Shown here in pieces: positions 51,801 through 59,509 of a DNA stretch of 64,000 bases. Position numbers and translations under genes: made by a program. The notes below the pieces were generated by a model. That model ran no database searches. It was not told where the DNA came from and worked only from the letters and a program-made list of their open reading frames with translations. Origin of the DNA: Actinacidiphila bryophytorum (lineage in GTDB: Bacteria; Actinomycetota; Actinomycetes; Streptomycetales; Streptomycetaceae); the NCBI RefSeq assembly GCF_016916835.1, contig NZ_JAFFIX010000008.1:1-64000 (forward strand). Direction: 5' to 3'. How positions within the stretch are numbered: position 1 is the stretch's first letter; every line of letters begins with the position of its first letter.

Positions 51801-51968
51801 GCGCTCGGCCTGGACGGGCCGGCGCCCGCCGACCACCCGGAGAAGGCCGCCGACCGGCCCGAGCCGCCGAGCGCGGCCCGCGCCCGGCTGGTCACCGCCT
51901 CGGCGGTGGCCGCCGCCGGAGCCGCGGCGGGCGGTCTTTTCGTCCTGCTGCGCCGGGCGAGCCGCTAG
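48885..51968 (+). CDS. Giant FAD-linked oxidase/[4Fe-4S] dehydrogenase fusion (GlcD-GlcF or D-2-hydroxyacid dehydrogenase type)
   Basis: A 1027-residue fusion. The N-terminal half is a VAO-type FAD domain (LSRGGGTSLAGQC, HCTVGGMVGNNSCGASAQAYG) plus the FAD-oxidase C domain (GEHGDGQARGELL). It continues into an Fe-S module with Cys571, Cys577 and Cys586 and a classical CLACKGCKSDCP set (Cys634, 637, 640, 644). Two CCG domains follow (VCCGLTLIS and GCCGLAGNFGFERGH). The C terminus has a hydrophobic segment (ASAVAAAGAAAGGLFVLL) before RRASR, a possible membrane anchor. It likely oxidises a 2-hydroxy acid and feeds electrons to the respiratory chain. ATG 48885 lacks a clear ribosome site. Confidence 0.9.
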   Translation: MSTVERPTPTAADSTQDLAALEEALRAEVAGEVRFDAGSRGAYATDGSNYRQVPLGVVVPRDVEAGAAAVAVCARFGAPLLSRGGGTSLAGQCTNAAVVIDWTKYCDGVVSVDPEARTCIVEPGVVLDDLNRQLAACGLMFGPKPSTHSHCTVGGMVGNNSCGASAQAYGKTVDNVRRLEILTYDGVRCWVGRTSPEDFDAMTALGDRRAELYAGMRRIGDRHLADIRRGFPKIPRRVSGYNLDDLLPENGFHVARALVGSEGTLVTVLHAELELVPVPAADAMLILGYPDICAAADDVQRVLANSSPAQLEALDDRMAQLMHEEGSHTESLRTFPEGGSWLLLQFTGDDQQAADRQAEELLHALGRSKDDPDVALSDDTAREQRMLKAREAGLGVTARPPDERETWEGWEDSAVPPEKLGGYLRDLKGLFERFGYDHPSLYGHFGQGCVHTRIPFGLRTAEGVARFHDFLRAAADLVVSYGGSLSGEHGDGQARGELLCTMYGDELVGAFGELKALFDPRDRMNPGKVVGPHAADQDLRLGADWRPHDDSDARFGYTEDGGSFNQAVMRCVGIGNCRSHQGGVMCPSYRATGEEEHSTRGRARLLFEMIGGHEDSPVTGGWRSPEVKDALDLCLACKGCKSDCPVGVDMATYKAEFLSHHYRGRLRPVAHYALGWLPLWARAAQLAPGVVNAALRAPGLAALGKRIAGVAERDAPLFAGESFVRWWRERGTPEPEPGDPRAVLLWPDTFSTYFHPAVARSAVRVLESAGFRVAVPHESVCCGLTLISTGQLDRAKRVLTRTAAALRPWIEAGTPVVGLEPSCTAVFRADAPELMPDDQDVQRLAGQFLTLSELLLQRAPQDWSPPVLTRAATVQTHCHQHAVTGFDADRELMRRAGLDADVLDEGCCGLAGNFGFERGHQELSEAIGELGVLPAVRQAAPGALVVADGFSCRTQIEQGGTGRRALHLAEALALGLDGPAPADHPEKAADRPEPPSAARARLVTASAVAAAGAAAGGLFVLLRRASR

Positions 51969-52003
51969 GACCTTCTGTACGCGCGACGAGAGAGGACGAC
52001 CCC

Positions 52004-53827
52004 GTGTCCATGAAAGTGTCGGACTACGTACTGCACCGCCTGCGCGAATGGGACGTCGACCACGTCTTCGCCTACGCGGGCGACGGCATCAACGGACTGC
52101 TCGCCGCCTGGGGGCGGGCCGGCGACAAGCCGCGCTTCGTCCAGGCGCGGCACGAGGAGATGGCCGCCTTCGAGGCGGTCGGCTACGCCAAGTTCTCCGG
52201 CAAGGTCGGGGTGTGCGCGGCCACGTCGGGACCCGGGGCGATCCACCTGCTCAACGGGCTGTACGACGCCAAGCTCGACCACGTCCCCGTCGTCGCGATC
52301 GTCGGGCAGACCAACCGCAGCGCCATGGGCGGCAGTTACCAGCAGGAGGTGGACCTGGCGAGCCTGTACAAGGACGTGGCCGCCGACTTCTGCGAGACCG
52401 TCACCGTGCCCGAGCAGCTGCCGAACGTGCTGGACCGCGCGCTGCGCACCGCGTACGCGCGGCACACCGTCACGGCCGTGATCATCCCCGCCGACGTGCA
52501 GGAACTCGAATACAGCGCGCCCACGCACGCGTTCAAGATGGTCCCCTCCAGCCTGGGCGTCGCGCACTACGCGCCGGTGCCCGCCGACGACGACCTGCAC
52601 CGGGCCGCCGAGGTCCTCAACTCCGGTGAGAAGGTGGCGATCCTGGTCGGGCAGGGCGCGCGGGCGGCCCGCGCGGAGGTCGAGCACACCGCGGACGTGC
52701 TCGGCGCCGGCGTGGCCAAGGCCCTGCTCGGCAAGGACGTGCTGCCCGACGACCTGCCGTATGTCACCGGCTCCATCGGCCTGCTGGGCACCCGGCCCTC
52801 GTACGAGATGATGCGGGACTGCGACACGCTGCTCGTGGTCGGGTCGAGCTTCCCCTACACGCAGTTCCTGCCGGACTTCGGGCAGGCGCGGGCGGTGCAG
52901 ATCGACGCCGACCCCTTCATGGTCGGGCTGCGCTACCCCTTCGAGGTCAACCTGGTCGGCGACGCGGCCGGGACGCTGAAACGGCTGCTGCCGCAGCTGG
53001 ACGCCAAGAAGCACGGCAAGTGGCGCAGGACGATCGAGCGCAACACCGCGCGCTGGTGGGAGGTGATGCAGCGGCGGGCCGCCGTGGACGCCGACCCGGT
53101 CAACCCCGAGTACGTGGTGCACGCGCTGGACGAACTGCTCCCGCACGACGTCATGCTCGCCGCCGACTCCGGTTCCGCCGCCAACTGGTACGCCAGGCAC
53201 CTGCGGATGCGCGGCGCCATGCGCGGGTCGCTGTCGGGGACGCTGGCGACGATGGGTCCCGGCGTGCCGTACGTCATCGGCGCGAAGTTCGCGCATCCCG
53301 ACCGGCCCGCGCTGGCCGTCGTGGGCGACGGCGCCATGCAGATGAACGGCATGGCCGAGCTGATCACCGCGGCCAAGTACTGGCGGGAGTGGGCCGACCC
53401 GCGGCTGGTCGTCGCCGTCCTGAACAACCAGGACCTCAACCAGGTGACGTGGGAGATGCGCGCCATGGAGGGCGCACCGCAGTTCCTGCCCTCGCAGTCC
53501 CTCCCGGACGTCCGCTACGCCGACTTCGCCCGTTCCATCGGCCTGGACGGCATACGCGTCGAGGAGCCCGGCGGGGTGCGGGACGCCTGGCAGCGCGCAC
53601 TCGGCTCGGACCGGCCCTTCGTCGTCGACTTCCGCACCGACCCCGCGGTCCCGCCGATCCCGCCGCACGCCACCTGGGACCAGATCGAGGCCGCGGCCAG
53701 CGCCGTCCTCCAGGGCGACCCCGACCGGGCCGCGATGGTCCGGCAGGGCGTCAAGGCCAAGATCCAGGAGATGCTGCCGGGACGCCGCCACCGCGAGGAC
53801 CGCCCCGGGGCCGGGGACGAGGGGTGA
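52004..53827 (+). CDS. Thiamine-pyrophosphate-dependent enzyme, pyruvate-oxidase/acetolactate-synthase-like
   Basis: A 607-residue TPP enzyme. The catalytic glutamate lies in ARHEEMAAFEAVGYAK (about residue 51). The TPP-binding motif runs from GDG (441-443) to NN (474-475). The middle domain resembles the FAD/ADP-binding domain of pyruvate oxidases (VGSSFPYTQFLPDFGQARAVQID). GTG 52004 is 7 nt after AGAGAGGA; ATG two codons on is an alternative. It follows the FAD/Fe-S gene by 35 nt and overlaps the next gene by GTGA, so the three form an operon. It may decarboxylate a 2-keto acid made by its neighbours. Confidence 0.9.
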   Translation: MSMKVSDYVLHRLREWDVDHVFAYAGDGINGLLAAWGRAGDKPRFVQARHEEMAAFEAVGYAKFSGKVGVCAATSGPGAIHLLNGLYDAKLDHVPVVAIVGQTNRSAMGGSYQQEVDLASLYKDVAADFCETVTVPEQLPNVLDRALRTAYARHTVTAVIIPADVQELEYSAPTHAFKMVPSSLGVAHYAPVPADDDLHRAAEVLNSGEKVAILVGQGARAARAEVEHTADVLGAGVAKALLGKDVLPDDLPYVTGSIGLLGTRPSYEMMRDCDTLLVVGSSFPYTQFLPDFGQARAVQIDADPFMVGLRYPFEVNLVGDAAGTLKRLLPQLDAKKHGKWRRTIERNTARWWEVMQRRAAVDADPVNPEYVVHALDELLPHDVMLAADSGSAANWYARHLRMRGAMRGSLSGTLATMGPGVPYVIGAKFAHPDRPALAVVGDGAMQMNGMAELITAAKYWREWADPRLVVAVLNNQDLNQVTWEMRAMEGAPQFLPSQSLPDVRYADFARSIGLDGIRVEEPGGVRDAWQRALGSDRPFVVDFRTDPAVPPIPPHATWDQIEAAASAVLQGDPDRAAMVRQGVKAKIQEMLPGRRHREDRPGAGDEG

Positions 53828-54933
53828 ACCCGGCCTCGCCGCGGGTGGAGTCGCTGCGGACGGCCGTCTACACGGTGCCGACCGAGCAGCCCGAGGCCGA
53901 CGGCACCCTGTCGTGGGACGACACCACGCTCGTGGCCGTGCACGCCTCCGCGGGCGGTACCACCGGCCTCGGCTGGACGTACGGCTCGCCCGCCGCGGCC
54001 GGTGTGGTGGACGCCCATCTCGCCCCGGCGGTCACCGGCCGCTCCGCGTGGGACGTGCCCTCCGCCAACGAGGCGATGACCCGGGCGGTGCGCAACGCCG
54101 CCCGCCCCGGCATCGCCGGGCACGCGGTCTCGGCGGTCGACATCGCCCTGTGGGACCTCAAGGCCCAGCTGCTCGGCCTGCCCCTCGTGGCCCTGCTCGG
54201 CGCGGCCCGCCAGGACGTGCCGGTCTACGGCAGCGGCGGCTTCACCACCTACGACGACGCGCGGCAGGACCGCCAGCTGCGCACCTGGACCGAGGAGTAC
54301 GGCATCCCCCGGGTGAAGATCAAGATCGGCGGGTCGTGGGGCGCCGAGGAGGACCGCGACCGGCACAGGATCAGCGCCGCCCGCCGCTCGGCAGGCGCCG
54401 CGGAACTGTACGTCGACGCCAACGGCGCCTACTCCGCCAAGCAGGCGGTGCGGCTCGGCGGGCACCTCGACGCGGAGGACGTCAGCTGGTTCGAGGAGCC
54501 GGTCTCCTCCGACGACCTGCCGGGCCTCGCCCGGGTCCGCGACGCGGTGCGCTGCGACGTCGCCGCCGGCGAATACGGCTACACGCTGGCCTACTTCGGG
54601 CAGATGCTGGCCGCGCAGGCCGTGGACTGCCTGCAGGCGGACGCCACCCGCTGCGGCGGCATCACCGTCTGGCTGCGCGCCGCGGCCCTGGCCGAGTCCC
54701 GCGGCCTGGAGATCTCCGGCCACTGCGCCCCCCACCTGCACGCCCATGCCGCCGCAGCGGTCCCCAACCTGCGCCACCTGGAGTGGTTCCACGACCACGT
54801 GCGCATCGAGCAGCTGCTCTTCACCGGCGCGCTCGACCCTTCAGGCGGCGCGATCCACCCCGGCACTACGGGCGCCCCGGGCCACGGCATGGAGCTGCGC
54901 GAACAGGACGCGGCGGCCTTCAGGACCGGCTGA
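53824..54933 (+). CDS. Enolase-superfamily (mandelate racemase/muconate lactonizing type) dehydratase or racemase
   Basis: A 369-residue enolase-superfamily enzyme. Metal ligands are Asp198 (VDANGAY), Glu224 (FEEPV) and Glu250 (AAGEYGY). The base Lys167 is in VKIKIGG and a second-face base is His300 in SGHCAPHLHAHAA. The Lys-X-Lys plus His pair fits the mandelate-racemase subgroup, including sugar-acid dehydratases. GTG 53824 overlaps the TPP-enzyme stop. Dehydration of a sugar acid to a 2-keto-3-deoxy acid is the most likely reaction; the acid is unknown. Confidence 0.88.
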   Translation: MNPASPRVESLRTAVYTVPTEQPEADGTLSWDDTTLVAVHASAGGTTGLGWTYGSPAAAGVVDAHLAPAVTGRSAWDVPSANEAMTRAVRNAARPGIAGHAVSAVDIALWDLKAQLLGLPLVALLGAARQDVPVYGSGGFTTYDDARQDRQLRTWTEEYGIPRVKIKIGGSWGAEEDRDRHRISAARRSAGAAELYVDANGAYSAKQAVRLGGHLDAEDVSWFEEPVSSDDLPGLARVRDAVRCDVAAGEYGYTLAYFGQMLAAQAVDCLQADATRCGGITVWLRAAALAESRGLEISGHCAPHLHAHAAAAVPNLRHLEWFHDHVRIEQLLFTGALDPSGGAIHPGTTGAPGHGMELREQDAAAFRTG

Positions 54934-54951
54934 CCGGGGGACCGGGGCGGT

Positions 54952-55023
54952 TCAGCCGGCCGGGCGCCAGGTGTGTTGCGGGGTGAAACCGAGGAGGTCG
55001 CGGCTGCGGCGGGTGGCGAAGGC
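54952..55023 (-). pseudogene. C-terminal tail of an NAD-dependent epimerase/dehydratase
   Basis: Read leftwards, AFATRRSRDLLGFTPQHTWRPAG to a stop matches the usual end of extended-SDR sugar epimerases (pattern K/R-A/S-R..LGF.P.H.W). Everything upstream is gone and the opposite-strand dehydratase fragment begins at once. Confidence 0.55.
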
Positions 55024-55374
55024 GGCCTGACGCCCACCCGCAAGCTGGTGGCACTGGCCGAACTGCTCGGTGTGCGCACCGCCTTCCACTCCCCCGGCGA
55101 CATCTCGCCGGTGGGCGTGGCCGCGAACCTCGCGGTGGACGTGTCCACGCCCGCCTTCGGCTACCAGGAGTCGCACACCTACAACGAGGCGACTCACGAG
55201 GTCTTCCCCGGCACCCCGGTGGTGCGCGACGGCTATCTGACGCCGTCCGACGCGCCCGGCTGGGGCGTCGACCTGGACGAGCGCGAAGCGGCGAAGCACC
55301 CGCCGGTGAAGTTCCTCCACGAGAGCTGGGCCGCCGGGGTGCGCCACCCCGACGGCGGCCTGGACGCGCCCTGA
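55024..55374 (+). pseudogene. C-terminal fragment of a mannonate-dehydratase/RspA-like enolase-superfamily protein
   Basis: GLTPTRKLVALAELLGVRTAFHS then PGDISPVGVAANLAVDVSTPAFGYQE and SDAPGWGVDLDEREAAKHPP are the C-terminal third of RspA/ManD-type dehydratases, including the TPTRK and HSPGDISPVG blocks. The N-terminal capping domain and the metal-binding part of the barrel are missing, and the frame begins inside the barrel right after the epimerase remnant. Upstream ATG/TTG codons give unrelated residues. Confidence 0.8.
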
Positions 55375-55519
55375 GCGGCGGGACTCGGGTTCCTGGACAG
55401 CGCCGCCACCCTGGCCCTACGGCGCTCGGGCAGCCCGACGCCCTGCTGCGGCTGCCCCACGATCGCCCGGAACCGCGCGTACAGGCCACTTTGCCGGCGG
55501 GGGAAGAGGAGGCGATCCG

Positions 55520-56281
55520 TCAGTGGTGTCCGCGCCGCCCCGACGTCTCGACCGGCGTCGCACCGGGACGTGTCCACTGCGGTACGGGCCGGCTGGTCTC
55601 CCCCCATGTGGGGTTCCCTTCCGCGTCCGCACGCCAGTACCAGCACGGCGCCTTCCCCTCCGGCCAGCCCTCGGGGACGTCCTGCCACGCCTCGCGCCGC
55701 CCGTACGGCGTCATGTCGAGCAGCGCGAACATCGGGTTGGTCACCTCGCTGCCGCGGCCCGTGGTGGAGTACGTGAGGTAGACGCGGTCGCCGTCGCGCA
55801 GGTACGAGGTGACACAGCCCATGCTCCCGCCGATCGGTTCGGCCGTACCGCGCACCGAGTACCAGGGCTGGGTATAGCCCATGAAGTCCACGTAGTCCGC
55901 CACCTCCGGCCACTCCCCGGTCGTGACGATGGCGAAGGACACCCCCCGCGCGTTCAGATACACCGCGTCCTTCAGGCTCCACGCGGTGAAGGTGCAGCCC
56001 TCGCACTGCCCCTGCGGCGGGGCCCCGTCGTGCCACATGTGCTTGTAGACGATCAGCTCGTCCCGCCCCTGGAAGAGGTCGAGGAACGGCACCGGTCCGT
56101 TCGGACCGACGACCTCGGCGGTCCCGTCGAACTCCACCATCGGCAGCCGCCGCCGGGCCGCAGCGATGGCGTCCCCCTCGCGGGTGTGCGCCTTCTCCCG
56201 GACCAGCAGCTCGTCCCTGGCAGCCTGCCAGGCCGCCATGTCCACGACCTCCGGTCGCCCGTCCGTCCCGTTGCCCGCCAT
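55520..56281 (-). CDS. DUF899 thioredoxin-fold protein
   Basis: A 253-residue protein of the DUF899 family, thought to share a thioredoxin-like fold. VVDMAAWQAARDELLVREKA and ARRRLPMVEFDG open the domain; LIVYKHMWHDGAPPQGQCEGCTFTAWSL contains the conserved Cys-Glu-Gly-Cys pair; VTTGEWPEVADYVDFMGYTQPWYSV follows. ATG 56281 lies just after GGAGGG and gives the usual family start. No biochemical role is established; a redox or dithiol function is possible. Confidence 0.88.
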   Translation of the reverse strand: MAGNGTDGRPEVVDMAAWQAARDELLVREKAHTREGDAIAAARRRLPMVEFDGTAEVVGPNGPVPFLDLFQGRDELIVYKHMWHDGAPPQGQCEGCTFTAWSLKDAVYLNARGVSFAIVTTGEWPEVADYVDFMGYTQPWYSVRGTAEPIGGSMGCVTSYLRDGDRVYLTYSTTGRGSEVTNPMFALLDMTPYGRREAWQDVPEGWPEGKAPCWYWRADAEGNPTWGETSRPVPQWTRPGATPVETSGRRGHH

Positions 56282-56463
56282 GCCGCCCTCCACATCCGTC
56301 TCCGAACGGGCGTCCCGCACGCCCGCTGTCCGGAAGTTCTGACTCCTGCCGGGCCCGGAACTCATCGCTCCCGCAAGAACGCCCGCCACCCCGACGTCCT
56401 CGCTGCTCAGCGATGCGGCCTGATCGGCCCGCCCCTGTGGGCTCGACTGCGTAGCCTTGTCGC

Positions 56464-56682
56464 ATGACACGCAAGGGCAGGTATCGGTGGCGGACCCGGC
56501 TCCGGCGCAGCCTGCCACGGGTTCTGGTCGATCGCGGGGTGGCCGCGAAAGGCGCCGGTGACTACGGCGCACACGAGTGGTACAACCACGACGGGCTCGT
56601 CGCGCATTGCTACCACTGCGACGTTGGCGAGCGTCCATGGCCGGCGATGAGTCACGGCGAAACGACACCTTCTGTCGTCTGA
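56464..56682 (+). CDS. Small conserved actinobacterial protein with a Cys-X2-Cys pair
   Basis: A 72-residue protein from ATG 56464. The basic N terminus (TRKGRYRWRTRLRRSLPRVLVDRGVAAKG) is followed by HEWYNHDGLVAHCYHCDVG, with Cys-X2-Cys and several His that could bind zinc. I recall similar short proteins in other Streptomyces without a function. TAGCCT at 56451-56456 puts a possible start of transcription at the ATG, so the message may be leaderless; no Shine-Dalgarno is visible. Confidence 0.65.
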   Translation: MTRKGRYRWRTRLRRSLPRVLVDRGVAAKGAGDYGAHEWYNHDGLVAHCYHCDVGERPWPAMSHGETTPSVV

Positions 56683-56781
56683 GCTCTCGCTCCGCGATCA
56701 TCGCGGTGTGGGCGAGAGGTCTTTCTGACGGCTGTCGGATTACGCGCCGTGGCAGACGGCCTGTGGGCTGTTCCGCGGGCG

Positions 56782-57150
56782 TCAGTGGCGGCCGGTGTCG
56801 ATGACGCAGAAGCGGTTGCCCTCGGGGTCGGACAGGACGACGAAGTCGGGGTCGTCCGGGTAGAGGTCCCAGGGGACGCGGTGGGCGCCGAGGGTCAGGA
56901 GGCGGGTGACTTCCGCGGCCTGGTCTGCGGCGTCCCCGGCGTAGAGGTCGAGGTGGACGCGGGGGTGGTCCTGGACCGGGGTCCGGCTCAGGGCGAGGGC
57001 CACCTGCACACCCGCGCCCTGGGAGGGGACGAGGACCACCCAGTCGTCCTCCATCTCCTCGCGCGGGACGTATCCCAGGGCCGCGCACCAGAACGCCGCC
57101 GCACGGCGCATGTCGGAGACACCCAGCACCACGGAACCGACTCTCAGCAT
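56782..57150 (-). CDS. VOC-family (glyoxalase/bleomycin-resistance-like) protein
   Basis: A 122-residue single-module VOC protein. LRVGSVVLGVSDMRRAAAFWCAALGY opens the first beta-alpha-beta unit; HPRVHLDLYAG carries a metal-ligand His, and VVLSDPEGNRFCVID supplies the Glu-containing end signature. Such proteins act as dimers on thiol adducts, antibiotics or dioxygenation substrates. ATG 57150. No neighbour suggests its ligand. Confidence 0.85.
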   Translation of the reverse strand: MLRVGSVVLGVSDMRRAAAFWCAALGYVPREEMEDDWVVLVPSQGAGVQVALALSRTPVQDHPRVHLDLYAGDAADQAAEVTRLLTLGAHRVPWDLYPDDPDFVVLSDPEGNRFCVIDTGRH

Positions 57151-57286
57151 GGGCCGATTCTCGCGCACGTCCGCCGTCCGCGGCGGTCGACACCGTCGGT
57201 GCCCGGGCGGGCGTGCACCCGCCGACGGAGCTGGACGCACCGCCCGAGCCGCCCGAAGACGCCGTCCGACGGCTGCTGACCTCGCG

Positions 57287-59155
57287 TCAGATCTGTGCGG
57301 CCAGCGCCACCAGCAGGCCCGCCAGCCCGACCATCAGCCAGGTGACGTAGTCGCCGAGGTGGCCGGAGTGCAGGCGGCGCAGCGGCACGACCAGCCGTCG
57401 TTCGGCGGCGCGGGAGGCGGTACGCAGCGGGCGCAGGGATCCGGTCGCGGGGTACAGGGCGCACAGGGCGAGGGCGACCGCTGCCGCCGCCGACAGCAGG
57501 CCGAGCAGCACGCCGGTGGTGGTCCACTCCGCCGCCGGGGGCGGTACGAGCGGCAGCGGCGCGCGCAGGCCGGCGACTTGCGCCGCATAACCGGTGCGGT
57601 CGGTGAAGGCGGTGGCCGCCGCGGCGAGTGCGCGGCCCGCGGCGGGCAACAGGCCCAGGGCGAGCGCCCCGAGAAGCAGAGCCGCGGGCACCGCCGTCAT
57701 GGTGCGCGGCACGGGCCTGCGCGGGTCGCGCACCTCGGGCTCCTCGCCGGAGCCGCTGGTCTCGACGTCGGAGGGGCGCGGCTCGGGGCGCTGACCGGCG
57801 CCGCGGAAGATCCGCAGGCCCGCGCGCAGCACGGCGCCGCCGGTCAGCGCCGACACCAGGACGTACAGCGCGGGCAGCCACGCCAGGTGGTGCCCGGCGG
57901 CGTCCTCGGCGACGGCTTTGCCGAGGGCGGTGCCGAAGGGCGGGAGCCCGGCGAGCGCGAGGGCGCCGGTGAGGAAGAGGGCACCGGTGTACGGCGAGCC
58001 GCGTTCCGTGCCGTACAGGCCGTGTTCGTCGACCGAGCCGTGCCGGTCGAGCAGTACACCGGTCAGGCCGAAGAGCGCTGCCTTGACTCCGGCGTGCCCG
58101 GCGACGTAGACGGCGGTGCCCGCGGTCGCGGTGGCGCCGGGCAGGCTCAGGCCCAGCAGCCACAGGCCGGCGTGCGCGATGGTGGAGAAGGCCAGCATCC
58201 GCTTGAGGTGCCGCTGCTGCCAGCACATGACGGCGCCGGTGACGGCGGTCAGCGCGCCGAGCGTGCCCAGCGTGCGCGTCACCGCCTGCTCGGGGATGCC
58301 GCCGGGTCCGCCGAAGACGACGAGGTGGACGCGGGCGGCGCCGTAGAGGCCGAGTTCGACCATGACGCCGGACATCAGCATGCACACCGACGTGGGCGCC
58401 ACCGCGTGCGCGTCGGGCAGCCAGAAGTGGAAGGGCACGATCGCCGCCTTGACCAGCAGTCCTGCCATGACCAGGACGAACGCGGTGACGGTGAGCGTGT
58501 CGGTGCGGTGTCCTGCCAGGGCCGCACCGATCTGCGCCATGCCCAGTTCCCCGGTGCGGGCGTAGAGCAGCCCGATGCCGAGCAGCGAGCAGTACGCGGC
58601 GAGGGAGTTGACGACGCCGAAGCTGAGCGCTCCGTGCAGCGGGCGCGGGTCCTCGATGCGGAAGCCCGTCAGGGCGTAGGCGACCACGCCCATCAGCTCG
58701 AAGAAGACGAAGGCGTCGAAGAGGTCGCCGGTCAGGGCGAATCCGCACATGCCCGCTTCGAAGAGCAGCAGCAGCGCCGGGAAGGTGCCTCGGTGCCGGC
58801 TTGGCGGCTCGTCGAAGTAGCGCCAGGAGTAGACGAGTACGGCGGCGACCAGGACGGCGACCAGCAGCGCGAGTCCGGCGCCGACCCGGTCGGCGACCAG
58901 GACGATGCCGACGCTGTGCCCGCCGTGCGGCGTCCAGCCGCCGGCCCAGGACACCGCACGCCCTCCCGAGTCGCCCAGCCGCGCCCACAGCAGGGCGGTC
59001 TCGGCGGCGGTGGCGGCGGCGAAGGCGGTGGCGAGCGCGTCGACGCCGGTACGCGGCAGCAGCCGGCCTGCCAGCACCAGGACGGCCGCGCCCAGCAGCG
59101 GGATCGCCACGGCGAGCGGCAGCAGGTCGGCGGTCTCCCGGCCGGCGGGCAGCAC
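57287..59155 (-). CDS. mrpD: Mrp-type Na+/H+ antiporter subunit D (NuoN/NuoM-like), last gene of operon
   Basis: A 622-residue polytopic protein with about 14-16 spans. It has the antiporter-like signature [31 protein letters not shown] and [33 protein letters not shown], with the conserved membrane Lys and His of NuoL/M/N proteins. A hydrophilic loop (about 455-480, Glu/Pro-rich) lies near the C terminus. GTG 59155 is in the same frame as mrpC, 9 nt after its stop. It is the only full proton-pump-like subunit in this operon. Confidence 0.88.
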   Translation of the reverse strand: MLPAGRETADLLPLAVAIPLLGAAVLVLAGRLLPRTGVDALATAFAAATAAETALLWARLGDSGGRAVSWAGGWTPHGGHSVGIVLVADRVGAGLALLVAVLVAAVLVYSWRYFDEPPSRHRGTFPALLLLFEAGMCGFALTGDLFDAFVFFELMGVVAYALTGFRIEDPRPLHGALSFGVVNSLAAYCSLLGIGLLYARTGELGMAQIGAALAGHRTDTLTVTAFVLVMAGLLVKAAIVPFHFWLPDAHAVAPTSVCMLMSGVMVELGLYGAARVHLVVFGGPGGIPEQAVTRTLGTLGALTAVTGAVMCWQQRHLKRMLAFSTIAHAGLWLLGLSLPGATATAGTAVYVAGHAGVKAALFGLTGVLLDRHGSVDEHGLYGTERGSPYTGALFLTGALALAGLPPFGTALGKAVAEDAAGHHLAWLPALYVLVSALTGGAVLRAGLRIFRGAGQRPEPRPSDVETSGSGEEPEVRDPRRPVPRTMTAVPAALLLGALALGLLPAAGRALAAAATAFTDRTGYAAQVAGLRAPLPLVPPPAAEWTTTGVLLGLLSAAAAVALALCALYPATGSLRPLRTASRAAERRLVVPLRRLHSGHLGDYVTWLMVGLAGLLVALAAQI

Positions 59156-59164
59156 CTGGTGTCA

Positions 59165-59509
59165 TCAGCCTTTCAGGTCGGTGAGCGCTTCGGGGTCCAC
59201 GGTGCCGGTGCGCTTGCGGATCTGGATGACCAGGCTCAGCAGCAGCGCGGTGACCGTGGCCCCGACGACCACGTCGGTGAGGACCAGGGCCTGGACGACC
59301 GGGTCCACGACGGGGGTGCCGACGGGGATGTCGGAGAAGACCGGCGCCGTGCCGCCGCGGCGGTAGCCGATGCCGAGCAGCAGCACGTAAGTCGAGGACT
59401 GCGCCACCGCCAGGCAGCCGACGGCGTGCACGAGGTTGCGGCTGGTGACCATGCCGTAGACGCCGACCAGGAAGATCCAGCCGGCCGCGAGGAAGGGCAG
59501 CACGCTCAT
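59165..59509 (-). CDS. mrpC: Mrp-type antiporter subunit C (NuoK-like)
   Basis: A 114-residue protein with three membrane spans, as in NuoK/MrpC. GWIFLVGVYGMVTSRNLVHAVGCLAVAQSSTYVLLLGIG covers the first two spans, and VVDPVVQALVLTDVVVGATVTALLLSLVIQIRK the third with the typical Asp-Pro-Val-Gln-Ala-Leu-Val-Leu-Thr motif. ATG 59509 overlaps the mrpB stop by ATGA. Confidence 0.9.
   Translation of the reverse strand: MSVLPFLAAGWIFLVGVYGMVTSRNLVHAVGCLAVAQSSTYVLLLGIGYRRGGTAPVFSDIPVGTPVVDPVVQALVLTDVVVGATVTALLLSLVIQIRKRTGTVDPEALTDLKG

Noticed and set aside
55375-55519. Coding remnant between the RspA fragment and DUF899
   Set aside because: Short frames on both strands lack any recognisable domain or ribosome site; I see nothing supportable in this gap.
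57144-59165. ATG at 59165 overlapping the mrpC stop as the mrpD start
   Set aside because: That ATG opens a different frame with Arg/Ala-rich shadow sequence. The NuoN-like protein is in the frame starting at GTG 59155.
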